A stretch of 48,803 nucleotides of DNA from Streptomyces cellulosae (GTDB taxonomy: Bacteria > Actinomycetota > Actinomycetes > Streptomycetales > Streptomycetaceae). Below, piece after piece: positions 15,249 to 23,933 of the stretch. A program made the position numbers and the translations under genes. The stretch spans positions 1 through 48,803 of the forward strand of contig NZ_JOEV01000052.1 in NCBI RefSeq assembly GCF_000721105.1, written 5' to 3'. The first letter of the stretch is position 1. Every line of letters begins with the position of its first letter. Below the pieces are notes generated by a model. It searched no databases, was not told where the DNA came from, and saw only the letters and a program-made list of their open reading frames with translations.

Positions 15249-16501
15249 TTGACTCGTCCCTTCCCGGTGGTGCGGACCGGCAGCAGCCCCCGGTGGGCGA
15301 GCAGCCACAGCAGCGGATCCTCCACCCGTACCGGCTGCGGACCCGACTTGGGTACGTCGGCGGGGGCGTCGGAGGGCGGTGGGGCCCCGAGCGCGGAGAG
15401 ACCGAACAGCGACAACCGGGCGAAGTCCAGCTCCAGTTGGCGGACCAGCGCGCCGGAGTCCCAGTCCGTCATCAGGGACCGGATCTCCTCGTGCACGGCG
15501 AGCCGCTCGTCCGCGTCGAAGGCGCCGTCCGTGTGCGGGGCGTTGCGCAGCAGCGGGGAGTGCGGATCGAGCAGCGGCCGCAGCATGTCCGTCTTGGTGA
15601 CGGCGACCGCGATCGGCGTGGACACCCGGCCGTTGGAGCCGCCTTTGCCGTGGGCGCGCAGCTGGACCGCGAGGTCGGCGGCGATCTGCTGCGGCGGTGT
15701 CTCCACCGTGGGCAGCGGCGGGCCGTCGTGGACCGGCAACCGGTCGCGCACGGAGCCCAGTTGCAGGGGGTCCACCAGCAGGACGATCCCGTCGGCGGCG
15801 CTGAGGTAGCGGGTGTAGCGGTCCATGGCCTCGGCCCCCGCGAGGTCCTCGCCGGCCGCGTCGAAGAACACCAGCGTGGTGTGCCGGGTGCCGGCGGACA
15901 GCCGGCCGCGCCGGGGCACGCTGAGCCGGTACAGGAGCGGGTCGTTGAAGCCGAGGGCGGCCGGGCGCGTGGCGTCCGGCAGCCGCAGCCGCTCGTAGAG
16001 GTCCTCGGCCATCTCCTTGTCCCGCTGCTGGGTGCTCTGCCCCATCGCCGCCAGCGAGGCCCCGTAGGCCTGGCCGACGCGCTGGTTCAACTCGTTGACG
16101 AGGACGGAGACATAGGTGCTCTTGCCGGAGGCCTTCGGGCCGACCAGCGCGATGATGCGGCTGTCCTGGTCGCAGTAGTCGCCGGGCAGGTCGCTGTGGC
16201 AGGACCGGCACACCCGGACCGTGGTGGAGACCCCGCAGCCCGGGCACGGCACACTGCTGCCGGCCGAGCCGCCGCGCAGCCCGGACGCGAGCGCGGCCAC
16301 GCCCCGTGCCGGGTTGAAGACGGGACCGCGCATCCGGGCCGCCGGGGGCACGCCGGGGCCCATGAACCCGGCCCAGATGTCGTCGCGTTCGGGTCCGCAG
16401 GGCGCCCCGCCGCGGACTCCGCTGGGGCTCATCAGGCAGCGGTACGGCAGCTTGGCGGCCGGGGCGCGGTCGAAGCAGTAGGGGCAGATGACGGTCGTCA
16501 T
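15245..16501 (-). CDS. Zinc-ribbon GTPase (DO-GTPase1-like)
   Basis: A 418-residue soluble GTPase. The N-terminal 110 residues hold cysteine pairs for zinc ribbons (CPYC at 6-9, CPGCG about 86-90, CRSCH about 98-102). The GTPase core has the P-loop GPKASGKST (121-129), FFDAAGEDL as the G3 region, and VTKTD as G4. Helical segments follow, ending in EDPLLWLLAHRGLLPV, which resembles the end of the second GTPase (EPVLWLLAASGLG); the two are paralogous. ATG 16501 lies 3 bases after the stop of the FN3-like gene. The gene overlaps the GAP1-like gene by 4 bases. Two GTPases flanking a GTPase-associated protein suggest a switch module, with one soluble and one membrane-bound partner. Confidence 0.86.
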   Translation of the reverse strand: MTTVICPYCFDRAPAAKLPYRCLMSPSGVRGGAPCGPERDDIWAGFMGPGVPPAARMRGPVFNPARGVAALASGLRGGSAGSSVPCPGCGVSTTVRVCRSCHSDLPGDYCDQDSRIIALVGPKASGKSTYVSVLVNELNQRVGQAYGASLAAMGQSTQQRDKEMAEDLYERLRLPDATRPAALGFNDPLLYRLSVPRRGRLSAGTRHTTLVFFDAAGEDLAGAEAMDRYTRYLSAADGIVLLVDPLQLGSVRDRLPVHDGPPLPTVETPPQQIAADLAVQLRAHGKGGSNGRVSTPIAVAVTKTDMLRPLLDPHSPLLRNAPHTDGAFDADERLAVHEEIRSLMTDWDSGALVRQLELDFARLSLFGLSALGAPPPSDAPADVPKSGPQPVRVEDPLLWLLAHRGLLPVRTTGKGRVK

Positions 16502-16504
16502 GGC

Positions 16505-18712
16505 TCAGCGCACCACCAGGCTCGCGGGGGACGGTTCTTCGAGGCGTACCAGGGCCGCGTGCTCACCCAGGAGGAAGCCGCGCAGCGCGTACGGCGCCGG
16601 GCAGGGCGCCGTCGGCAGGTCCAGCTCGACGGTGCCGAGCCGGGCCAGGTCGCTGCCGGGGACGCGCAGCACGGTGGTGCCGTCGGTCGCGTCGCGGGGG
16701 CGCAGGGTGCCGCTGCGGGCGACGCACACGAACTCGGGGGCGTCCACGCGGCCGGTGCCCGCGGGAGCGGACAGCGTGACCCGCAGCCTGGTCCGGCCCC
16801 GGCCGAGCAACCGGCGTGGCGGGCGCACCAGTCGGTAGCCGACGGCCGCGTCGGGCGGCAGCAGTATCTCGGCGTCCGGGGCCGGGACGACGACGGCGTC
16901 GGGGCTTCGGGGCGCGGGCGTGGCGCGGATGCGGACGCCTGAGGGACCGACGGGCAGCCGCAGTCCGCCGCGCCGGTAGGCGTGCGCGGTGACGATCCGC
17001 GTCCCGCCCTCACCGGCGGCCGGATCGAGGGGCTGCCAGTCGACGGTGAGGTGGGCGCAGCCGTCCGGCCAGTCCAGGCCGACCAGTGCCTGCCCGTCCG
17101 GCAGCCGCTGCGCGGCCAGTGACCGCACGTGCCCCAGTGCCTCGACGTCGACCACGGGTCCAGCCAGCGCGCGTTCACCGAGGACGGCGACGGAGGCGAC
17201 CCGCGCGAACGCGCCGGGGGGCGGGCACAGCGCCCCGTCCTTGGCGGGCCAGGGCAGCCCGGGCGGCAGGTCGGCGGTGCGCAGCTCGGTGCCGGGGTCC
17301 GGGGCCTCGCCGGGCCACTCCACCAGGCGGACGTCCGCGTCCCGGGCGCCGGTCCAGGCGAAGCGTACGGCCGCGTCCTCGGGGTGTGCGGTGAGGGTGC
17401 GGACCGGTTCGGGCCACGGGTGCACGGTCCGGGTGACCCGGATGCCCGGCGAGGAGACCAGGTCCCCGCCGGGAGCCCGGTAGCGGCACACGATCCGGAA
17501 GGTGTGCGAGCCGGTCGGCAGGCCGGTCGCGGTGAACCCGTCGGCGTCGGGGTGCAGCGGCCGGGCGGTGTCGGCGGACGGCCCGGTGTGCTCGACCGTC
17601 ACCTCCACGGCCCCCGGCGGTCGTCGCCAGGAACAGCTCACCCGCTCGGGCCCGTCCGTCAGCGCGGCCTCGGTCACCTCCGGGGCGACCAGCACCCGGT
17701 GCGACACGAGCGGCGGCCCGTCCACGCGTCCCTCGCGCACCGGCAGGGCGGCGTAGCGGACCGTCGTGCCGAGCGCGGCCGACGTGTCCCGGGCGGCTCC
17801 GCCCCGCGCGGACACCTCGCGCACCCGGGGCGCTCCGCGCTCGCTGCGGTACAGGCACAGCAGCCGCCAGCCGCCGTCCGCGACGCCCTGCGGATCCCAG
17901 GCCAACTCGACGTGTTCCGGGGCGAGTTGCGCGCGCAGAGCGGCCGGGGTGCCGGGCTGGGGCCGATGCACACGGACCAGGCCGCCCAGCGCCCGCCGGT
18001 CGTCCGCGGCCGTCCGCAGGGCGCGCAGGTAGGTCGCACTCGCCGCCTCCGGGTCCCCGCGGTCCTCGGAACGGCGGGCCGAGCGCAGGGCCGTGTCCAC
18101 GGCGGCCGACCGCGCGGCCAGGGCCGTCCGCAGCGACTCCAGTGCCGGGTCCCCGGCGCCCGACGGGAGCCGTTCCAGCAGGGTGCGCGTCCGGTGCAGC
18201 CGGTGCCCGGCCCAGGCGTCGGCGACGGATTCGGCGGCCTCGCGCTGGAGCGGGGTGAGGGCGGGCCGCTGCCGGGCCGCCGCCACGAGCCCGGCGGCCT
18301 CGTCGGCGTGCACCCCCAACTCGAGGGCGACACGCGGCCGTTCCCTCTCGGGCCGGTCCTGGAGCAGGCCGATCAGCTGGTACAGCAGGACCCTGCGCAG
18401 CGCCCGCGGGTCACCGCGGTGCAGTGCGGCCAGCATTCGCGTGACGTCGGCGGTCGTGGTCGTCGTACGGGCGAGGTCGTCCAGCAGGGCGTCGTCCACC
18501 CGCCGTACTCCGCGCGGCCCGGACGGCACGTACACACCGTCGAGGACGCGTAACCCGCCGCCGGGCGGGGTCAGGGCGTCACCGAGGTGGCGCAGACCGG
18601 CCGTGTGCTGGGCGGCGGCGAGCTCGGCGTACGCGGGGACGAGCGGGCTCAGCGGCAGACCGCTGAGCGCCTGTGGCAGCCCCAGGTGATGCCCGAACTC
18701 CCGACCCGCCAC
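16505..18712 (-). CDS. Multi-domain protein with FN3-like domains; first gene of the GTPase operon
   Basis: This 735-residue protein has two regions. Residues 1-260 are helical and Arg/Ala-rich (RRVLLYQLIGLLQDRPERER, HADEAAGLVAAARQRPAL). Residues 260-735 contain several beta-rich domains with fibronectin-type-III-like features, such as VELAWDPQG, VSCSWRRPPGAVEVTVEH, VRFAWTGARDADVRLVEWPG and FVCVARSGTLRPRD. It has no signal peptide or membrane helix, so these FN3-like domains are intracellular, as in predicted actinobacterial NTP-dependent conflict systems. It starts at GTG 18712 with GGGGGAGAG upstream. I cannot name a clear -10 in the 112-base gap before it. It may be the sensor or scaffold of the operon; this is inference. 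Confidence 0.75.
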   Translation of the reverse strand: MAGREFGHHLGLPQALSGLPLSPLVPAYAELAAAQHTAGLRHLGDALTPPGGGLRVLDGVYVPSGPRGVRRVDDALLDDLARTTTTTADVTRMLAALHRGDPRALRRVLLYQLIGLLQDRPERERPRVALELGVHADEAAGLVAAARQRPALTPLQREAAESVADAWAGHRLHRTRTLLERLPSGAGDPALESLRTALAARSAAVDTALRSARRSEDRGDPEAASATYLRALRTAADDRRALGGLVRVHRPQPGTPAALRAQLAPEHVELAWDPQGVADGGWRLLCLYRSERGAPRVREVSARGGAARDTSAALGTTVRYAALPVREGRVDGPPLVSHRVLVAPEVTEAALTDGPERVSCSWRRPPGAVEVTVEHTGPSADTARPLHPDADGFTATGLPTGSHTFRIVCRYRAPGGDLVSSPGIRVTRTVHPWPEPVRTLTAHPEDAAVRFAWTGARDADVRLVEWPGEAPDPGTELRTADLPPGLPWPAKDGALCPPPGAFARVASVAVLGERALAGPVVDVEALGHVRSLAAQRLPDGQALVGLDWPDGCAHLTVDWQPLDPAAGEGGTRIVTAHAYRRGGLRLPVGPSGVRIRATPAPRSPDAVVVPAPDAEILLPPDAAVGYRLVRPPRRLLGRGRTRLRVTLSAPAGTGRVDAPEFVCVARSGTLRPRDATDGTTVLRVPGSDLARLGTVELDLPTAPCPAPYALRGFLLGEHAALVRLEEPSPASLVVR

Positions 18713-18824
18713 GTCGCCGCTCTCCCCCGAATGCGTTTCGAGGGCCCATAAGAGCAGATCTCAGGACGCAAGGAGGCAACTTTTCGGAATCCGAGCAGGC
18801 CGGACCGGTGACGAGCGTACGGTG

Positions 18825-19559
18825 TCAGGCGCCGATCGCGGCCAGCGACGGCATCCGGGCCGCCTCGTACCGCCGCAGCAGCACCCGCGCCACCTCCGGC
18901 GCCGGTCCCAGCACCTCGGCCAGGACGTCCGCGTCGGCGGCGCCCCGCGCGATGCGGTCCGGCAGGAAGCCGGGTGCCAGGACGTACGGCGCGACCGCGA
19001 CCCGGGAGCAGCCCAGCGCGCGGAGTTCCCGTACAGCGTCCTCGGTGCGGGGCAGTGCGGCGGAGGCGAACGCAGGCCGCACGGCGCACCAACCGGTGTG
19101 CCGCCACTCCCGCGCGATATCTGCGATCACTGCGATCGCCTCCGGGTCGGTAGACCCCGCCGAGGCCAGCACGACCCCGGTCGAGGACTTGTCGGCGGGC
19201 GTCAGCCCCGCCTCGTACAACCGCCGCTCCAGGGCGGTCAGCAGCAGCGGGGAGGGGCCGAGCACCTCGGCCTGCCGGATCCGCAACTGCGGCGGCGAGT
19301 CCCGCAGCACCGCGGGGATGTCCGCCTTCGCATGGAACGCTCGCGTCAACAGCAATGGCAGCGCTACGACGTCACGCACGCCCTCCGCCGCCAGGGACTC
19401 CAACACCCCCTGCGCGGAGGGGAGGTTGAAGTCCAAAAAGCCCGTCTCCACCCGTACGTCCGGGCGCAGCGAGCGCACCCGGCGTACGAGAGCGTGCACC
19501 GTCGCGGCATGCCGCGCATCGCGGCTGCCGTGGGCGATGACCAGGAGAACGGGCTTCAT
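18825..19559 (-). CDS. sirB: CbiX/SirB-type sirohydrochlorin chelatase
   Basis: A 244-residue class II chelatase that inserts Fe2+ into sirohydrochlorin to make siroheme, the cofactor of the sulfite reductase encoded at the other end of this operon. It has the IAHGSRD motif (His10 binds metal) and AFHAKADIP with the second histidine in the N-terminal half, and a matching second half beginning GVVLASAGSTDPEAIAVI, where the histidine of the motif is replaced. This is a typical fused two-domain long form of about 240 residues. It is cytosolic. The ATG lies 4 bases after the permease stop. Cobalt insertion for cobalamin is the alternative, but the sulfur context argues for siroheme. Confidence 0.88.
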   Translation of the reverse strand: MKPVLLVIAHGSRDARHAATVHALVRRVRSLRPDVRVETGFLDFNLPSAQGVLESLAAEGVRDVVALPLLLTRAFHAKADIPAVLRDSPPQLRIRQAEVLGPSPLLLTALERRLYEAGLTPADKSSTGVVLASAGSTDPEAIAVIADIAREWRHTGWCAVRPAFASAALPRTEDAVRELRALGCSRVAVAPYVLAPGFLPDRIARGAADADVLAEVLGPAPEVARVLLRRYEAARMPSLAAIGA

Positions 19560-19563
19560 GGAC

Positions 19564-20442
19564 TCAGCTCTTCACCAGCAGACCGCGGCTGCGCAGCACC
19601 CACCGCTCCAGCGGAGAGAAGATCAGCAGGTCGATCGCGATACCGACGAACAGGATGAGCAGGATCGCCTCGAACACCATGGCCATGTCGCTGTTGGTGC
19701 GGCCGTTCTCCAGCAACTGGCCGAGACCCACGCCCAGGTCGGGGAACTGGGCGATGATCTCCGCGGCCATCAGCGAGCGCCAGGAGAACGCCCAGCCCTG
19801 CTTGAGACCCGCCACGTAGCCGGGCAGCGCGGCAGGCAGCGTGATGTGCCAGATGCCCTTGATGCCCGTCGCACCCATCGTGCGGCCGGCCCGCAGGAAC
19901 AGCGGCGGCACCTGGTCGACGCCGGACACCAGGCCGTTGGCGATGGAGGGGACCGCGCCGAGCAGGATCACGGCGTACATCATGGAGTTGTTCAGACCCA
20001 GCCAGATCACGGCCGGCGGCACCCACGCCACCGACGGCAGCGACTGGAGGCCGGACAGGATCGGGCCGATGGCCGCGCGGATGAACTTCACCCGGGCCAC
20101 GATCAGGCCCAGCGGGGTGCCGATGAGCAGGGCGAAGAAGAAGCCCAGCAGACCGCGCGAGACACTGGTCCAGATGTAGCCGAGCAGATCGCCCGCGAGC
20201 CAGGCGTCCTTGAAGGTGGAGCCCACGGCCGCCGGCGACGGCAGCTTGGACGGGTTGTCGACGATCGGATAGAGGAGCGCCCAGACCGCGAGGACCACCG
20301 CGAGCGCGATGACCGGCGGCAGGATCTTGTTGACGAGGGTCTGCCGGAAGGTCGGCCGGCCGGTGGCCTGGGTATCCAGTGCGTCGAGGCCCGCCTCTAC
20401 GCTCCCGGCGTCCTGGGCCGGTGTCGTGTCAGTGCTGGCCAT
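19564..20442 (-). CDS. ssuC: ABC transporter permease, sulfonate/taurine type
   Basis: A 292-residue inner-membrane permease of the SsuC/TauC/NrtB group with six predicted helices starting ILPPVIALAVVLAVWALLYP (about residues 40-59). The conserved cytoplasmic EAA-like loop appears as AALPGYVAGLKQGWAFSWRS, followed by LMAAEII. Start 20442 is chosen (MASTDTTPAQ); it overlaps the upstream ATPase gene by 14 bases. The open frame extends 13 codons further upstream but has no supporting ribosome site. With the ATPase and lipoprotein it forms a complete importer for a reduced organic sulfur compound. The exact substrate (alkanesulfonate, taurine or sulfate ester) is not determined by sequence. Confidence 0.88.
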   Translation of the reverse strand: MASTDTTPAQDAGSVEAGLDALDTQATGRPTFRQTLVNKILPPVIALAVVLAVWALLYPIVDNPSKLPSPAAVGSTFKDAWLAGDLLGYIWTSVSRGLLGFFFALLIGTPLGLIVARVKFIRAAIGPILSGLQSLPSVAWVPPAVIWLGLNNSMMYAVILLGAVPSIANGLVSGVDQVPPLFLRAGRTMGATGIKGIWHITLPAALPGYVAGLKQGWAFSWRSLMAAEIIAQFPDLGVGLGQLLENGRTNSDMAMVFEAILLILFVGIAIDLLIFSPLERWVLRSRGLLVKS

Positions 20443-21214
20443 GACGGCGGATCTCCCCACGCAGTTCTTCGGTGATCTCACGGGCCAGTTCGGCCACGGG
20501 CGCGTCCTCGATGCGGCGCGGCTGCGGGATGTCGACCGTCCACTCGCGCGCGATCCGGCCGGGGCGGGAGGACAGCAGGATCACGCGCTGCGCGAGCCGT
20601 ACCGCCTCGCGCACGTTGTGCGTGACGAACAGGACGGAGAGCCCGGTCTCCGTCCAGATCCGGGTGATCTCGTCGTGCAGCACGTCCCGCGTGATGGCGT
20701 CGAGGGCCGCGAACGGCTCGTCCATCAGCATCAGGTTGCTCTCCTGCCCCAGCGCGCGGGCCAAAGCCACGCGCTGGCGCATACCGCCCGACAGTTCGTG
20801 GACGCGCTTGCCGTACGCGCCCTTCAGCCGGACCAGTTCGAGCAGCTCCTCGGCCTTGTCGCGCCGCTCGGGCTTGGGAACTCCCCTGAGCTTCAGGGCG
20901 AGTTCGATGTTCTTGCCCGCGGTCAGCCACGGGAAGAGGGCGTGCTCCTGGAACATCAGGGCGGGGCGGCCGTCGGTCGTGATGGCGCCCGTGCTCGGCT
21001 GGTCCAGCCCCGCCACCAGGTTCAGCAGCGTGGACTTGCCGCAGCCCGAGGCCCCCAGGAGGGTGACGAACTCGCCCGGCGCGACATCGATGCTGATGTC
21101 GTCCAGGACGAGCTGCTGTCCACCCGGTCCCGCGAAGGACTTCGAGACGTGGTCGAGGCGTGCGGCGTACTCGACGGACTCGTCGGCCTTGGCGAGCGTC
21201 GTGGTCGTGGCCAT
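20429..21214 (-). CDS. ssuB: ABC transporter ATP-binding protein, sulfonate/taurine type
   Basis: A 261-residue ATPase. Walker A is LLGASGCGKST (about 57-67), the Q-loop is MFQEHALFPWLT, the signature is ELSGGMRQRVALARAL, Walker B is LMLMDEPFAALD, and the H-loop is VLFVTHNVREA. The IxxxPRR-type C-terminus (DIPQPRRIED) is common in SsuB/TauB. ATG 21214 is preceded by CAGGAGGTG; the longer frame to 21649 is an artefact over the lipoprotein gene. It sits in the middle of the ssu trio and powers uptake at the inner membrane. Confidence 0.9.
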   Translation of the reverse strand: MATTTTLAKADESVEYAARLDHVSKSFAGPGGQQLVLDDISIDVAPGEFVTLLGASGCGKSTLLNLVAGLDQPSTGAITTDGRPALMFQEHALFPWLTAGKNIELALKLRGVPKPERRDKAEELLELVRLKGAYGKRVHELSGGMRQRVALARALGQESNLMLMDEPFAALDAITRDVLHDEITRIWTETGLSVLFVTHNVREAVRLAQRVILLSSRPGRIAREWTVDIPQPRRIEDAPVAELAREITEELRGEIRRHGQH

Positions 21215-21249
21215 GGTCGTCACCTCCTGGGAACTCTTCGGGGACCGGG

Positions 21250-22353
21250 TCAGCTGGTGCCGAGACCGGCGGCGTCGACCGGGGACTCGCCGTCGGCCTT
21301 GAGGACCTTGTTGAGGATCGTGAGGTCGTAGATCCCGTTCAGGTCGGGCTTCTTCAGCAGACCGGCCGTGACCGCGTGCTCCGCCTCCGTGTTGAGCGTG
21401 GCGGCCAGCGGGTCGTTGGTGAACTGGATCGACTTCCAGGCCGGGTCCAGGACCTCGGGCTTGAGCGCCTTGCCGGAGTCCGCCTCCAGCTGCTTGTTCG
21501 CCGCCGCCTTCGCCGCGTCCGGATTGGCATTGATCCACTTGTTGGCTTCCACCGACGCCTTCAGGACGGCCTCGACCGCCTTCGGGTGCTCCTTGAGGAA
21601 GTCCTGCCGCACGATGATGTTCGTGATCACGAACTTCTTGTCCGGCCACAGCGACGCCTCGTCGAGCAGCACCTTGCCGCCCTCGGCGACCAGCTTCGAC
21701 GCGGTCGGCTCCGGCACCCAGGCGCCGTCGATGGAACCGGCCTTGTAGGCGTCCGGCGTGATCTTGTTGTCCGTGCGGACGACGGTGACGTCACCCTTGC
21801 CGCTCTGCGCGTCGACCTTCCAGCCCTGGTCGGCGATCCAGTTGAGGAACGCCACGTCCTGCGTGTTGCCGAGCTGCGGGGTGGCGATCTTCTTGCCCTT
21901 GATGTCCTTCAGGGACTTGACCTTGTCCGGGTTGACGACCAGCTTCACACCGCCGGAGGCCGAACCGCCAATGATCTTCAGGCTCTTGCCGCCCGACTTG
22001 ACGTAGCCGTTGATCGACGGGGAGGGGCCGATCCAGCCGATGTCGATCGACTTGGAGTTGAGCGCCTCGATCTCGGAAGGGCCGGCGTTGAAGGTCGCGT
22101 ACGAGGCCTTGGTGGCCCCGAGCTCCTTCTGGAAGAAGCCCTTGTCCACCCCGACGAGCGCGGTGCCGTGGGTCAGGTTGCCGAAGTAGCCGATCTTGAC
22201 GGAGTCGAGCCCGTCGATCTTCTTGGCCCCGGCGGCGACCTTGGCGGTGCCGTCGTCCTTCGCGTCGGAGCCGTAGCCGCAAGCGGCGAGGGTGAGCAGC
22301 GGGAGCGCGGCGATGACCGCGAGACCGCGGCGGAGAGCGGATGTAGCAGGCAC
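21250..22353 (-). CDS. ssuA: Sulfonate-type substrate-binding lipoprotein
   Basis: A 367-residue extracytoplasmic binding protein. It has a lipoprotein signal (LRRGLAVIAALPLLTLAACG, cysteine of the lipobox near residue 25) and then the NMT1/SsuA fold, with KIGYFGNLTHGTALVGVDKG at the start of the first lobe and IGWIGPSPSINGY and VKLVVNPDKVKSLKDIKG further on. The GTG at 22353 with AGAGGA upstream is preferred to the GTG at 22386. It would deliver organosulfur substrates such as sulfonates to the ssuC/ssuB transporter. The gap to cysN is about 220 bases and holds no recognisable gene; it could contain an internal promoter. Confidence 0.88.
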   Translation of the reverse strand: MPATSALRRGLAVIAALPLLTLAACGYGSDAKDDGTAKVAAGAKKIDGLDSVKIGYFGNLTHGTALVGVDKGFFQKELGATKASYATFNAGPSEIEALNSKSIDIGWIGPSPSINGYVKSGGKSLKIIGGSASGGVKLVVNPDKVKSLKDIKGKKIATPQLGNTQDVAFLNWIADQGWKVDAQSGKGDVTVVRTDNKITPDAYKAGSIDGAWVPEPTASKLVAEGGKVLLDEASLWPDKKFVITNIIVRQDFLKEHPKAVEAVLKASVEANKWINANPDAAKAAANKQLEADSGKALKPEVLDPAWKSIQFTNDPLAATLNTEAEHAVTAGLLKKPDLNGIYDLTILNKVLKADGESPVDAAGLGTS

Positions 22354-22575
22354 GGGAGGTGTTCCTCTCGGAGGCCCGGCGGTCACGGTCTTTCAGGTCG
22401 TGGCCGGGAGGTCGGCAGGTCTGCGTCTACGGCTGTGGGGGGACGGGGCGCGCAAGCGGTGCGCGTACGTCAGCGCACACATCGCGCGACCCCGCCCTGC
22501 CCGCTGCCGAGGGCGCCGCTGCCGACGCGGCCCCCCTCCTTCGCGAACGTGGAGTAGATGTCGGGGGAGTTCATG

Positions 22576-23931
22576 TCAGAAGTCCCATCCGTCGTCGTCG
22601 GACTCGTCCTTGACGGGCTCAGGCGAGGCGAACGACTCGCCGACCATGCCGGCGGTGAGGGTGGTGCCGTCGTTCGGGTCGATCAGGATGAACGAGCCGG
22701 TGCGCCGCGAGTCGGCGTACGAGTCGACCGGCAGCGGCTCCGCGGTGCGGATCTTCACCCGGCCGATGTCGTTGGCGACGAGCTGCCCCGGATGCGGGTG
22801 CAGGGACAGGTCGTCGAGCGTGAGCCGGGACGGGATGTCCTTGACGATCGCCTTCACCGTGCGGGTGCCGTGCTTGAGCAGCACCCGGTGGCCGACGGTC
22901 AGCGGCGCGTCGGCGACATGGCAGACGGTCGCCTCGATGTCCTGGGTGGTCGGCGGCGCGTCCTTGCTGGGCACGATCAGGTCGCCGCGCGAGATGTCGA
23001 TGTCGTCCTCCAGCAGGAGGGTGACCGACTGGGTCGTCCAGGCCACGTCCACCGGCTCGCCGAGGAGGTCGATGCCGGAGATCCGGGTGGCCCGGCCGGA
23101 CGGCAGGACGGTGACCGACTCGCCGACCCGGAACGAACCGGCGGCGATCTGACCGGCGTAGCCCCGGTAGTCGGGGTGCTCGGCGGTCTGCGGCCGGATC
23201 ACGTACTGCACGGGCAGCCGGGCGTGGCAGTGGCTGAGGTCGTGGGCGACCGGGACGGACTCCAGGTGCTCAAGGAACGTCGGCCCGCCGTACCAGTCCA
23301 TGTTCGCGGACGGCTCCACCACGTTGTCACCGGCGAGCGCCGAGATCGGGATCGCGGTGACCTCGGGGACGCCCAGTTCGGTCGCGTACGCCGTGAACTC
23401 CTCGGCGATGGCGGCGAACACGGACTCCTGGTACTCGACGAGGTCCATCTTGTTGACGGCGAGCACCACGTGCGGCACCCGCAGCAGCGCGGCGATCGCG
23501 GCGTGCCGGCGGGTCTGCTCGACGACGCCGTTGCGGGCGTCGACCAGGATCACCGTCAGCTCGGCCGTGGAGGCACCCGTCACCATGTTGCGGGTGTACT
23601 GCACATGGCCGGGCGTGTCGGCGAGGATGAACCGGCGCCGGGGCGTGGCGAAGTAGCGGTACGCCACGTCGATCGTGATGCCCTGCTCCCGCTCGGCCCG
23701 CAGACCGTCCGTCAGCAGCGCGAGGTCCGGGGCGCCCTGGCCGCGGCCGGCCGAGGCGCGCTCCACGGCCTCCAGCTGGTCGGTGAGGATCGACTTGGAG
23801 TCGTGCAGCAGCCGGCCGACGAGGGTGGACTTGCCGTCGTCGACGGACCCCGCGGTGGCGAACCGCAGCAGGGTGGTCTCCGACAGCTGCTCGACCGACA
23901 GCGGCTCGGTGGGTTCGGTGGTGGCGGTCAT
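22576..23931 (-). CDS. cysN: Sulfate adenylyltransferase subunit 1 (GTPase)
   Basis: A 451-residue GTPase subunit of ATP sulfurylase, which couples GTP hydrolysis to synthesis of adenosine 5'-phosphosulfate from sulfate and ATP. The G1 motif is AGSVDDGKST (about 27-36), then REQGITIDVAYRYF (switch I), LADTPGHVQYTRNM (G3) and AVNKMDLV (G4), with EF-Tu-like beta-barrels after about residue 235. The APS kinase domain found fused in some CysN proteins is absent here and is supplied by cysC. ATG 23931 is 2 bases after the cysD stop. The acidic end DESDDDGWDF is odd but in keeping with Streptomyces relatives. Confidence 0.93.
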   Translation of the reverse strand: MTATTEPTEPLSVEQLSETTLLRFATAGSVDDGKSTLVGRLLHDSKSILTDQLEAVERASAGRGQGAPDLALLTDGLRAEREQGITIDVAYRYFATPRRRFILADTPGHVQYTRNMVTGASTAELTVILVDARNGVVEQTRRHAAIAALLRVPHVVLAVNKMDLVEYQESVFAAIAEEFTAYATELGVPEVTAIPISALAGDNVVEPSANMDWYGGPTFLEHLESVPVAHDLSHCHARLPVQYVIRPQTAEHPDYRGYAGQIAAGSFRVGESVTVLPSGRATRISGIDLLGEPVDVAWTTQSVTLLLEDDIDISRGDLIVPSKDAPPTTQDIEATVCHVADAPLTVGHRVLLKHGTRTVKAIVKDIPSRLTLDDLSLHPHPGQLVANDIGRVKIRTAEPLPVDSYADSRRTGSFILIDPNDGTTLTAGMVGESFASPEPVKDESDDDGWDF

Positions 23932-23933
23932 GG

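Noticed and set aside
12384..15809. Very long plus-strand frame opposite the GAP1-like gene
   Set aside because: Antisense artefact; the 30-bp repeats make a repeat in this frame too, which is a consequence of the DNA repeat.
15249..16247. Upstream extension of the GAP1-like gene
   Set aside because: It overlaps the whole first GTPase gene; the GTG at 15248 with GTGA overlap and a family-like beginning is the better start.
22354..22575. SAM or other riboswitch ahead of the ssu genes
   Set aside because: No conserved riboswitch core could be recognised in this 220-base gap; it may only contain an internal promoter.
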